NCBI GenBank assembly: GCA_018221105.1
Contig: JAAOYA010000001.1
Location: 114,812 to 178,811 of the forward strand
Source: Candidatus Woesearchaeota archaeon
Lineage (GTDB): Archaea; Nanobdellota; Nanobdellia; Woesearchaeales; JAAOYA01
DNA length: 64,000 bases
Reading direction: 5' to 3'
Positions within the stretch are counted from its first letter, which is position 1. Each line of letters starts with the position of its first letter. The notes beneath the pieces were generated by a model. That model ran no database searches. It was not told where the DNA came from and saw only the letters and a program-made list of their open reading frames with translations. The position numbers and the translations under genes were made by a program. Of this stretch, positions 55,301 to 63,009 are shown in pieces.

Positions 55301-56386
55301 TCAATGTTCATATAATTCACGATAATGCTCGCCGCGTAACAGTTCGTAAACTTCTAATGCGCTTGGCAGATCACTTTTAGATTGTGGAATTGTTGGCTTG
55401 TCTAATTCTTCTAGCAATGGCTTCAATTGATTTCTATAAGAACTTGTGAAAACTATTCCTTTATCTGCTTGGCCATTTGAAGAGTTTATTAAAGCGTTGT
55501 ATATGCAAAAATCGTCCTTACAGCCTGATAAGCAAGTTTCTGTCGGACATTTTTTTTCACTCATTGACATCCTGTTTTTAGCAATATAAACTTCTTCACT
55601 ATTTTGCTCGAAGTGTTGTTTTATGAACTTATTCTTTATTGCTCTTCCCAAGAAATGTCTTATACAACTTCTAAACAGAATTGTTTCATTATCGCTTAAT
55701 TGTTCTAAAGTCCAATCGATTTGAGGTATTGCTTCTTGAGTTACAAAAAACGGCAATCCGTTACCTATTGATAGATGATCGTAAGGCATTATTTTTTGAT
55801 AATTATCATTGGTTATGCCTCCGCAAACAACAACATGGGTTGTAGTATCACGACTTCTAAAATCTTCTAATAATTCTTCAATTGCTCTAAACTCTTTTTG
55901 ATCTTTTAAAGTGTGACCCCCGCAACGTGTTGGATCTTCAAGCATCACGGTTTGAACTTTATAGCGTTTTATTGCAATGTTGACAGCTTTATTAGAAAGT
56001 CCTAATTTTGGAATCACATCTTTTGAAAAAGCTCCGCTTTTCTTGGCAGCTAATAATTCAGTATCAAGACCTGCAGCCATTATCATTCCGTCAACAATAT
56101 CGCTTTTATTAACAACTTGTGTTAGTTCAGAGTAATTGTCTGCTGGCACCATGATATTAACATATAATAATCCTGTGCCTTTACGATTGCCTTGCCCGTC
56201 AAACATTACGTTGCGCGCTATTTCTATTTCGTCAGTTAATTCTTGAGAATTTAATGCTGCAGCTCCAATGACGCCAACTCCTCCAAGGGTTTTGTCATCG
56301 CCTGTCGAAGCAATAGTTCCTGCTAATAATCCGCCTGCAATTTTTACTGCCGCTCCGTTTTGTACTAGTCGACCATCAAATGACAT
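55301..56386 (-). CDS. NPD-like FMN-binding TIM-barrel protein
   Basis: 361 aa. VKIAGGLLAGTIAS and GGVGVIGAAALNSQEL at the start, LLYVNIMVP, VVVCGGI and SIGNGLPF are the strand-end loops of the nitronate monooxygenase/IMPDH-type barrel. After it comes a Cys-rich patch, CPTETCLSGCKDDFC, which may bind a metal cluster, then a conserved tail. Likely an FMN oxidoreductase; substrate unknown. Confidence 0.6.
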   Translation of the reverse strand: MSFDGRLVQNGAAVKIAGGLLAGTIASTGDDKTLGGVGVIGAAALNSQELTDEIEIARNVMFDGQGNRKGTGLLYVNIMVPADNYSELTQVVNKSDIVDGMIMAAGLDTELLAAKKSGAFSKDVIPKLGLSNKAVNIAIKRYKVQTVMLEDPTRCGGHTLKDQKEFRAIEELLEDFRSRDTTTHVVVCGGITNDNYQKIMPYDHLSIGNGLPFFVTQEAIPQIDWTLEQLSDNETILFRSCIRHFLGRAIKNKFIKQHFEQNSEEVYIAKNRMSMSEKKCPTETCLSGCKDDFCIYNALINSSNGQADKGIVFTSSYRNQLKPLLEELDKPTIPQSKSDLPSALEVYELLRGEHYRELYEH

Positions 56387-56432
56387 ATAATGTTTAACTA
56401 ACTACTACTATAAAATAATTTAGAAAAATAAA

Positions 56433-56855
56433 CTAGTTTATTTCAACTAGTGTTAATTTAAAATTAAGTGTTTTTCCAGCCATCGGATGGTTTAAGTCAA
56501 TTGTTGCTTCTTTTTCGTCCATCTCGCTGATTTGCACTGGCACTTGTTGTCCTGTTGGCAGTGTTGCACCAAGCATCGAGCCGACTTTTGCCTCAGCAGG
56601 TATTTGTTCTCTTGGAATTTTTTGTACAAGTGTTGGATTGTGATCTCCGTACGCATCTTTAGGTTCTAACTTAATGGTTTTTTCTTCGCCTTTTTTCATT
56701 TCTTTTATGGCGTTTTCAAAACCTGGTATTACTTGTTTTGAACCAATTTCAAATTGTAATGGTTGACCGTGTTTTTTTGAGGAGTCAAAGACTTCTCCAT
56801 TATCAAACGTGCCCTCATATTCGACTGTTACTTTATCACCGTTTTTTAAACTCAT
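56433..56855 (-). CDS. FKBP-type peptidyl-prolyl isomerase (SlyD-like)
   Basis: 140 aa from the ATG at 56855 with AGGAG about 8 nt upstream. KVTVEYEGTFDNGEVFDSS, PGFENAIKEMKKGEEKTI form the FKBP halves, with an inserted-in-flap chaperone domain between them (about residues 70-115), and the end LNHPMAGKTLNFKLTLVEI is SlyD-like. A folding catalyst in the cytoplasm. No His-rich metal tail. Confidence 0.93.
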   Translation of the reverse strand: MSLKNGDKVTVEYEGTFDNGEVFDSSKKHGQPLQFEIGSKQVIPGFENAIKEMKKGEEKTIKLEPKDAYGDHNPTLVQKIPREQIPAEAKVGSMLGATLPTGQQVPVQISEMDEKEATIDLNHPMAGKTLNFKLTLVEIN

Positions 56856-56997
56856 AAATATCAACTCCTAAATTTTAAGAATTAAAAAATAGCGCATTTT
56901 ATTTAAGTGTTTGGGTTTTTTCCGTCGAGAAGGTTTCTTTTACTTTGTAGTTGTTAAGCAATATTTATATATTATGAGCGCTTTTTTAACTTTTAAT

Positions 56998-57111
56998 ATG
57001 GACGCTGCAGTTAGTATGACTAGGTGCCCATTGTGCAACAGTGCCGAGACATCGCTTGTCGGCGCTGATATATTTTGTCGAGAATGCAGAAACATAATAA
57101 CACCACAATAA
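56998..57111 (+). CDS. Tiny zinc-ribbon protein (37 aa)
   Basis: 37 aa from the ATG at 56998, about 30 nt after TTTATATA (56964-56971). MTRCPLCNS and FCRECRN are two CxxC pairs. A longer in-frame reading from 56911 exists but begins before the TATA box and is disfavoured. Probably binds zinc and perhaps nucleic acid. Confidence 0.5.
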   Translation: MDAAVSMTRCPLCNSAETSLVGADIFCRECRNIITPQ

Positions 57112-57164
57112 ACTGGCACCATTAAAAGTATTTAAGCGATTAAGTCTAGGCAGGCCTATTTGCT

Positions 57165-58148
57165 TTAGCGCCAATTGACTGTTATGTCGTCAGTTCTAAG
57201 GTAAGGTTTAATACTTGCTTTTTCTATTTTCATGCTTTTCTTTGATGTGTTGTACTCTAATAGTCCTTGCCAGGCTATCATTGCAGCATTATCTATTAAG
57301 AACTCATTAGCAGGCACGAAAAGTTTTGCCCCTCGTTCTTTGCACATTATCCTGCACATTTCTTGCAATCGTTTATTGCAAGCCACACCACCACCTAAAA
57401 GCAGTTCTGCTTTGTCTGTGTGGGCTATTGCGCGCTCTGAGACTTCTACTAGCATTGCAAAAATTGTTTCTTGAACACTAAAACACAAGTCTTCTGTTGT
57501 GTGTTTACCTGTTTTAATTTTTGTTTTTAGATTAGTTAGTAATCCTCCAAATCCAACATCCATTCCTTTGACAATGTAAGGTAAATCGATTAAATTATTG
57601 CCTTTTTTGGCTAGAGCTTCTATTTTTGGCCCTGCTGGAAAACCAAGCCCTAAAGCTCTTCCAAAACTGTCAAGAAAGTTTCCAACGCCAATATCTAGTG
57701 TTTCACCAAAAACACGATATTTTTGTCCTTGGTAAGCTATTACTTGAGTGTTCGCACCACTAGCATAAAGCATTACAGGATCTTTTGTGCCGGTTAGCAT
57801 TCTGCCAATCTCTAAATGTGCAATGCAATGATTCACACCCACTAATGGTTTGTTTAATTGGATTGCGAGCGAGCGAGCGACCATGGCCCCAACTCTTAAC
57901 ATGTGACCAATTCCAGGGCTCTCAGAGTATACAATCAAGTCAACATTGGATAATTTAACATTGGCTTTTTGTAAAGCTTTAAGCAATACTGTATCAACAT
58001 TTTTGATGTGATGTTCAACAACTTTGTAAGGTATCATGCCCCCGGTTGTTGTAGAATAAGTTACTCGCTCATTTGATAAAATTCTTTTATCATCAATTAC
58101 TGCAATACCGAAAGTGTGCGCTGTGCTCTCAATTCCTAATACTATCAT
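57165..58148 (-). CDS. kae1: Kae1 (tRNA N6-threonylcarbamoyladenosine synthesis)
   Basis: 327 aa. MIVLGIESTAHTFGIAV at the N-terminus, GVNHCIAHLEIGRM with the metal-binding HxxxH, SGANTQVI and GGGVACN loops of the ASKHA fold. Transfers threonylcarbamoyl to A37 of ANN-decoding tRNAs, as part of KEOPS. The Bud32 kinase fusion seen in some archaea is absent; KEOPS partners are not in the window. Confidence 0.96.
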   Translation of the reverse strand: MIVLGIESTAHTFGIAVIDDKRILSNERVTYSTTTGGMIPYKVVEHHIKNVDTVLLKALQKANVKLSNVDLIVYSESPGIGHMLRVGAMVARSLAIQLNKPLVGVNHCIAHLEIGRMLTGTKDPVMLYASGANTQVIAYQGQKYRVFGETLDIGVGNFLDSFGRALGLGFPAGPKIEALAKKGNNLIDLPYIVKGMDVGFGGLLTNLKTKIKTGKHTTEDLCFSVQETIFAMLVEVSERAIAHTDKAELLLGGGVACNKRLQEMCRIMCKERGAKLFVPANEFLIDNAAMIAWQGLLEYNTSKKSMKIEKASIKPYLRTDDITVNWR

Positions 58149-58190
58149 TGACGTGCTAAGTTTTAAATAATATTAAAAGCTTGCTAAATC

Positions 58191-60107
58191 ATGGACGTCG
58201 AACAATTAATAAAAAAAGTTAAAGCTTATAACAGAAAAGCAAAGTTTGATTTGATCAGAAAAGCATATCTTACTGCTTTTAGAGTTCATTCTAAACAAAA
58301 ACGTGTCAGTGGAGAACCGTTTATAATTCACCCTCTTGAAACTGCAATGATACTCGCGGGACTTCACAGTGACAGCGCGACAATTGCTGCTGCATTACTT
58401 CATGATTGTCTTGAAGATGGCAGTTTAACTCTTAACCAATTAACAACTGATTTTGGCGAAGAAATAGCTCATTTAGTAGAAGGCGTTACAAAAATCAAGG
58501 ATATGGGAGCGGACCTTCCAACAAACAAAGCTGAAACAATAAGAAAAATAATTTTAGCATCAATCAAAGATGTTAGGGTTCTTTTGATAAAACTTGCTGA
58601 TCGATTGCACAATATGAGAACACTAAAAAGTTTCAAACCAGAAAAACAGCAAAGAATAGCTCGAGAAACAATCGATATTTACGCGCAAATCGCTCACAAG
58701 TTAGGAATTAATAGCATAAAACAAGAACTTGAAGATTTAAGCATGCGATACTTATGGCCTGAAGTATACCAAGATTTTAAGATGCGCATCAATAAGAAAC
58801 GCGAAGAGCGAGAAGAAGAAGTACAACAAATCATTAAACATTTAGACGCTGCGCTTAGAAAAAAAGGTGTCAAAGCAAAAATTTATGGTCGTGCTAAAGG
58901 GTTTTATGCTATTTTTAAAAAAATGATGAAAAAAAGAGTGGAGTTTAATGAAATATTTGATATTACTGCCCTAAGACTTATTGCAAAAACAATTCCTGAT
59001 TGCTACACTGCACTAGGAGTAGTTCATCAAATGTGGAAGCCTATGCCTGGAAAATTTAAAGATTATATTGCAGTGCCAAAAAGTAATGGTTATCAATCAC
59101 TGCACACAGTAGTAGTTGGTAAAGGATCAAAAATTCACGAAGTACAGATTAGAACAGAAGAAATGGATAGGATGGCTGAAGATGGTGTGGCTGCACACTG
59201 GCGCTACAAAGAAGTAGCGCGTGACAAGTACTTTGAGCGAAAAATTAATTGGATTAAACAAGTTCTTGATTGGAAACAACAATCTGAAAGCGCGCAAGAG
59301 TTCATCGACACATTAAAAGTTGACTTGTTTAAAGACGAAATAGTAGTTTTTACGCCAAAAGGCGATCCTGTTTCACTACCTGAAAAGTCTACACCAATAG
59401 ATTTCGCGTACGAGGTGCACACTGAAGTTGGCAATAAGGCAGCAAAAGCAATGGTCAACAATAAATTAGTACCTCTTGATACAATATTAAAAAGTGGCGA
59501 TATAGTGCAGATTTTGACGGCGAAAAACGCTAAGCCTTCACGCCAATGGCTAAAATTTGTTGTGACAAACCTCGCACGCTCCAAGATACGCTCAAAACTT
59601 GGAATAACAACAGATTATGACCCTAAAAAAGCACGTTCAAAAAAACAAGCTGTTAGTACTGGAGCAGAATTATTGAACAATTTAGTTTTTGAGGGTAAAC
59701 AATCACTTTTGAAACTTTCAAAGTGTTGCAGCCCACAATACGGTGATAAAATAATGGCTTTTAAAACAAAAGATGGCAAAATAACAGTCCATAAAGCTAG
59801 TTGTCCAAATATTCACGCCCTAAAATCAACACGAGAAGTTCCAGTAGCTTGGAAGCTTGACGAACAAACAGGAACAGTCTACGAAGTGCTAGTAAGCGTT
59901 GATGATCGTATTGGAATGCTTGCGGACTTATTAAACATTATTTCAAGTCATAACATCAATGTTTTAGAGCTTAAGACCAAGACTCGTAAAAAAAGTATTA
60001 CTAACACTTTCAAGCTAGAATTACAAAAATTTCATGAAATACGAGACTTGCTAAAAGACTTGAAAAGAATTCGTAACGTGTTAGGTGTTGAAGCAAAAAA
60101 ATTATAA
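58191..60107 (+). CDS. Long RelA/SpoT homologue, (p)ppGpp hydrolase-synthetase
   Basis: 638 aa with all domains of a bacterial long RSH. HD hydrolase: H47, LLHDCLEDG (H71, D72, E75, D76) and DRLHN (N141). Synthetase: GRAKGFYAIFKKM, GKFKDYIAVPKSNGYQSLHT, EVQIRTEEMD; KFKD fits the bifunctional RxKD class. Then TGS (about 380-445), a zinc-finger-type region with SKCCSPQYGDKIMAF and VHKASCPN, and an ACT domain (about 565-638). Every hydrolase and synthetase motif I looked for is intact. Confidence 0.93.
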   Translation: MDVEQLIKKVKAYNRKAKFDLIRKAYLTAFRVHSKQKRVSGEPFIIHPLETAMILAGLHSDSATIAAALLHDCLEDGSLTLNQLTTDFGEEIAHLVEGVTKIKDMGADLPTNKAETIRKIILASIKDVRVLLIKLADRLHNMRTLKSFKPEKQQRIARETIDIYAQIAHKLGINSIKQELEDLSMRYLWPEVYQDFKMRINKKREEREEEVQQIIKHLDAALRKKGVKAKIYGRAKGFYAIFKKMMKKRVEFNEIFDITALRLIAKTIPDCYTALGVVHQMWKPMPGKFKDYIAVPKSNGYQSLHTVVVGKGSKIHEVQIRTEEMDRMAEDGVAAHWRYKEVARDKYFERKINWIKQVLDWKQQSESAQEFIDTLKVDLFKDEIVVFTPKGDPVSLPEKSTPIDFAYEVHTEVGNKAAKAMVNNKLVPLDTILKSGDIVQILTAKNAKPSRQWLKFVVTNLARSKIRSKLGITTDYDPKKARSKKQAVSTGAELLNNLVFEGKQSLLKLSKCCSPQYGDKIMAFKTKDGKITVHKASCPNIHALKSTREVPVAWKLDEQTGTVYEVLVSVDDRIGMLADLLNIISSHNINVLELKTKTRKKSITNTFKLELQKFHEIRDLLKDLKRIRNVLGVEAKKL

Positions 60108-60186
60108 TATGATATGTGCGCCGCTGGTTTAAATGTTTTTTCGTTTTCAAAAAAGTTTTTAAAGGATAAAATAAGTTTGTAGTTTA

Positions 60187-61254
60187 ATGGTTAACAACCA
60201 CATCAAAAAAAGGGGCAAAAAACATGGGTTGCCGCCAGGGACGCTGATCCATGTTGGAGAGAAAAAATCTGAAAAAGTAAAGCTTACTTTAGTAGATTAT
60301 AATGAAAAAATATTCAAAGAGTTCAACCCTGAGCGCGTCGAAGAATGTTTCACTTACAAAAATAAAAAAACAGTCACATGGGTTAATGTTGATGGATTGC
60401 ACGATGTTAAAACTATTGAAAAAATAGGTGAGTGTTTCCAATTACACCCTCTGGTTCTCGAAGACTTATTAAACACTGATCAAAGGCCAAAAGTTGAAGA
60501 TTATGGCGATTACCTATTTTTTGTATTAAAACTGTTCTATCATGATGAAGACGAAAAAGAAATTATTGTAGAGCAAGTCAGCATTGTGCTTGGAGAAGAT
60601 TTTGTCATAAGCTTTCAAGAACAACCAAGCGATGTTTTTAACAATTTAAAAGATCGCATTAGCCAATCAAAGGGACGTATTAGAAAAGCAGGGGCAGATT
60701 ATTTAGTGTACTCTTTACTGGACACTATTGTGGATCATTATTTTCTAGTTTTAGAAAAAGTTGGAGAACAATTAGGTGTTGTTGAAGAAAGACTAACGCG
60801 CGATCCAACGCCTAAAGCGTTGAAAGTTTTACAAAGTTTAAAGCGAGACATGATATTTTTGCGAAAAGCAATCTGGCCAGTTAGAGAAGTTATCGCTGGC
60901 TTTGAGCGCGCAACAGAAAAACTACTCAAAAAAAGTACAGGATTATACTTGCGCGATGTTCACGACCACACAGTACAAGTCATTGATACAATAGAGACTT
61001 TTCGCGATATGATTGGCGGAATGCAAGATATTTACCTTTCAAGTCTTAGTCATAAAATGAACGAAGTGATGAAAGTATTAACAGCTATATCAACAATTTT
61101 TATTCCCTTAACACTTATAGCCAGCATTTACGGAATGAATTTTAAGTACATGCCAGAACTAAACTGGCGTTACGGCTACATAGGAGTCATGAGTTTCATG
61201 CTAGTCATAGGATTGTTGCTAGCATATTATTTTAAGAAAAAAGAGTGGTTATGA
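60187..61254 (+). CDS. corA: CorA-family Mg2+ transporter
   Basis: 355 aa. A cytoplasmic N-terminal domain with long helices, then two C-terminal membrane helices separated by the GMN signature in SIYGMNFKYMPE (TM1 about 295-315, TM2 about 330-350). Ends KKKEWL. Forms pentameric Mg2+/Co2+ channels by family knowledge. Confidence 0.95.
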   Translation: MVNNHIKKRGKKHGLPPGTLIHVGEKKSEKVKLTLVDYNEKIFKEFNPERVEECFTYKNKKTVTWVNVDGLHDVKTIEKIGECFQLHPLVLEDLLNTDQRPKVEDYGDYLFFVLKLFYHDEDEKEIIVEQVSIVLGEDFVISFQEQPSDVFNNLKDRISQSKGRIRKAGADYLVYSLLDTIVDHYFLVLEKVGEQLGVVEERLTRDPTPKALKVLQSLKRDMIFLRKAIWPVREVIAGFERATEKLLKKSTGLYLRDVHDHTVQVIDTIETFRDMIGGMQDIYLSSLSHKMNEVMKVLTAISTIFIPLTLIASIYGMNFKYMPELNWRYGYIGVMSFMLVIGLLLAYYFKKKEWL

Positions 61255-61260
61255 ACTTTA

Positions 61261-61635
61261 CTACATATTTTCTATAGATGATCTTTCTGGTTTACATTCT
61301 GGCGATAACCCATAAACTGGTGATCCCGCATTAGGATCGGTTACTAATCTGTTTAGTCCATTAACAGCATCAGAAATAGCTTCCATCGCGCTTGCAGTCC
61401 TTTCATCATAATGCCTTTGGACAACTAGTTTTTCTTCAGGAGTCTCTAGCGTGAAAGTCACACAATAACTTTCTGAAAGAACCTGGCTTTGTATAGTGAA
61501 AGTTTTTATTGGATTATTGTTCATGATTCTGTCTGAGCTAGTGTGAGCTAATTTTTCTATGTCTGATCCGCTAATCCAATACCCGCAAACCTCTGCTAAT
61601 TCTTTTGCAGTTTCTACACTACTTACGTGTTTCAT
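61261..61635 (-). CDS. Hypothetical protein (124 aa)
   Basis: 124 aa, soluble, mixed. MKHVSSVETAKELAEVCGYW begins with a helix; a strand region follows and a Pro/Ser-rich C-terminal tail (PECKPERSSIENM). No motif recognised. Convergent with corA. Confidence 0.5.
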   Translation of the reverse strand: MKHVSSVETAKELAEVCGYWISGSDIEKLAHTSSDRIMNNNPIKTFTIQSQVLSESYCVTFTLETPEEKLVVQRHYDERTASAMEAISDAVNGLNRLVTDPNAGSPVYGLSPECKPERSSIENM

Positions 61636-61687
61636 GTTTGCTTTTATTAGAAGTTATATAAAAACCTTTTTGATAAAAAAAGAAAAT

Positions 61688-61765
61688 TTATTTCTTTGTA
61701 GCGCCGTAAATCATGTACAAAGCTGAAAGTCTTACAAGTGCATAAACAAGTTTTTCAACAATCAT
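61688..61765 (-). CDS. Possible 25-aa hydrophobic peptide
   Basis: ATG at 61765 to TAA at 61688: MIVEKLVYALVRLSALYMIY followed by GATKK. One membrane-spanning helix with a basic end. It directly follows the paralogue pair on the same strand (16 nt gap). No Shine-Dalgarno seen, so the call is weak. Confidence 0.25.
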   Translation of the reverse strand: MIVEKLVYALVRLSALYMIYGATKK

Positions 61766-61780
61766 TGACCAACCAAACAA

Positions 61781-62299
61781 TTAATTATTACTCGCATAAC
61801 TTGTTTTTTGCAAGTTTAGAAAACTCTTAACACAATCATGTAATTCTTTAAAATCTTTTTCTATGACATGCTCGTATTTTGCAGTGTAGAACTTGTAGAC
61901 AAACTTGTCAACAAACAATCTTACTAGAAACATCCAAGGTTTTCCTTCCCAACGATCCTCATAATCAGTAATAAGCGAGGCCATTAGTTTTAGTGTTATA
62001 CTGCCCTTGCTAAGTTTTGTTTTATGGCCGTCAAGCTCAATGACTTCTTCTGTAATGTTTGCTGCTTTAAATGTTATTTCAATAACACTTTTTGCATAAT
62101 CAGTTAATGGTTTAGGAACTTCAATTTTTAAGTTAATAGTTTTGCCATGCTCTTCTGCAATCTCTTCATGCTTTTTTTCTTCACCATAATAACCTTTATC
62201 ATAAATCCAGTCATTGACAACTTTAAAGAGGTCTTGCAAGTTAAACAAACCTTCAAAACTAACAGTTTTTTCGTCAACAACAATTGTTTTTTCAGCCAT
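61781..62299 (-). CDS. Unknown protein, paralogue of the gene upstream
   Basis: 172 aa. Shares an ordered series of features with the gene at 62292: F-x-x-x-D-L near the start (FNLQDLFKVVNDWIYDKGYY), a middle LTDYAKSVIEITFK, an ELDGHKTKLSKGSITLKL block and TDYEDRW. Best explained as a tandem duplicate. No catalytic motif, no membrane segment. Start overlaps the upstream gene by 8 nt. Confidence 0.6.
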   Translation of the reverse strand: MAEKTIVVDEKTVSFEGLFNLQDLFKVVNDWIYDKGYYGEEKKHEEIAEEHGKTINLKIEVPKPLTDYAKSVIEITFKAANITEEVIELDGHKTKLSKGSITLKLMASLITDYEDRWEGKPWMFLVRLFVDKFVYKFYTAKYEHVIEKDFKELHDCVKSFLNLQKTSYASNN

Positions 62300-62768
62300 T
62301 TTTTAGTCCCATACCGATTTTTGTCTCTATTACTTTTTTTAAATCATTAGTTTCAATCCACAAATTAGTCCAATCTTCTTCATCTAATTTCTTTTTTAAC
62401 AATTTATTATCTATAAACTTTTTTAATTTTTGCAATTTTTCACTTTTATCAAACCTTCCTTGATAGTCAGTTTCAACATTATAAGTTAATTTTATTTTAG
62501 CGCGAGCCTGCTGCATAGTAGTTTTCTTGCCGTCCTTTACAACGTCAACATTTTTAATATCTAAAATGAACATGTCAAGACCGATAACGAATCGTACGTA
62601 TTCACTGACTTTTTTCACAGGCGCCATAGAAATATTAATTTCATTACCTTTATTCTTATAATTTTTTTCAATAAAACGATACTTTTTGGCTTCAAACCAG
62701 TTTTTAACACTATTGTATAAATCATTATAATCGAAAACTCCAACACGTTTAATCCAATACGAAGGCAT
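62292..62768 (-). CDS. Unknown protein, first of a paralogous pair
   Basis: 158 aa. FDYNDLYNSVKNWFEAKKYR, VSEYVRFVIGLDM, VVKDGKKTTMQQARAKIKL and TDYQGRFD align in order with the paralogue at 61781. TTTAAATAC at about 62791-62799 lies some 26 nt before the ATG. Function unknown. Confidence 0.6.
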   Translation of the reverse strand: MPSYWIKRVGVFDYNDLYNSVKNWFEAKKYRFIEKNYKNKGNEINISMAPVKKVSEYVRFVIGLDMFILDIKNVDVVKDGKKTTMQQARAKIKLTYNVETDYQGRFDKSEKLQKLKKFIDNKLLKKKLDEEDWTNLWIETNDLKKVIETKIGMGLKNG

Positions 62769-62813
62769 AATATATACTTTGTCGTGTTACGTATTTAAAG
62801 GTTTCGTGCAAAC

Positions 62814-62824
62814 CTTTTTAAATA
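62814..62824 (+). promoter_or_regulatory. Promoter of tRNA-Leu
   Basis: TTTTTAAATA box about 28 nt before the tRNA 5' end at 62849. It lies only 15-20 bp from the divergent box of the gene at 62768. Confidence 0.5.
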
Positions 62825-62848
62825 TGGCAAAATCACCACAATAATAAT

Positions 62849-63000
62849 GTGGGGGTAGCAAAGTCTGGCCAAACGCGCAGGACTTAAGAATAAACCACTT
62901 GTTGGGATATCCTGTTCCTTAGTGGATCCGCGGGTTCGAATCTATGACGGCTGGCCGGCATGGCCAGGAGCGTCAAGCGAATGTCCCGTCCCCCACACCA
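62849..63000 (+). tRNA. tRNA-Leu (TAA) with two introns
   Basis: Acceptor GTGGGGG/CCCCCAC with discriminator A at 62997 and encoded CCA (62998-63000). Long variable arm, type II tRNA. Anticodon loop CTTAAGA in stem CAGGA/TCCTG, anticodon TAA. Intron 1 (62889-62908, 20 nt) follows position 37; central helix CTTA/TGGG. Intron 2 (62941-62983, 43 nt) interrupts the T-loop. Joined mature RNA is 86 nt without CCA and folds as a complete tRNA-Leu. Confidence 0.92.
62941..62983 (+). other. T-loop intron of tRNA-Leu (position 59/60)
   Basis: Removal joins TTCGAA (62935-62940) to T (62984) and CCCGT, restoring loop TTCGAAT and stem GCGGG/CCCGT (one G-U). The bulge-helix-bulge is canonical: central helix TTCG/CGAA (exon with intron 3' end), 5' bulge AAT cut AA^T, 3' bulge TGT cut TG^T. 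The intron interior is stabilised by GACG/CGTC and CTGGCC/GGCCAG stems. Confidence 0.85.
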
Positions 63001-63006
63001 CTTTTT
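63001..63006 (+). terminator. Poly-T after tRNA-Leu
   Basis: CTTTTT directly after the encoded CCA, the usual archaeal T-tract terminator. The next gene starts only 4 nt further on, so read-through is possible. Confidence 0.4.
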
Positions 63007-63009
63007 AAA

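Noticed and set aside
62941-62997. The region after TTCGAA as a second, broken tRNA or repeat
   Set aside because: The bulge-helix-bulge and restored T-stem and acceptor explain it as an intron and 3' exon of the same tRNA-Leu.
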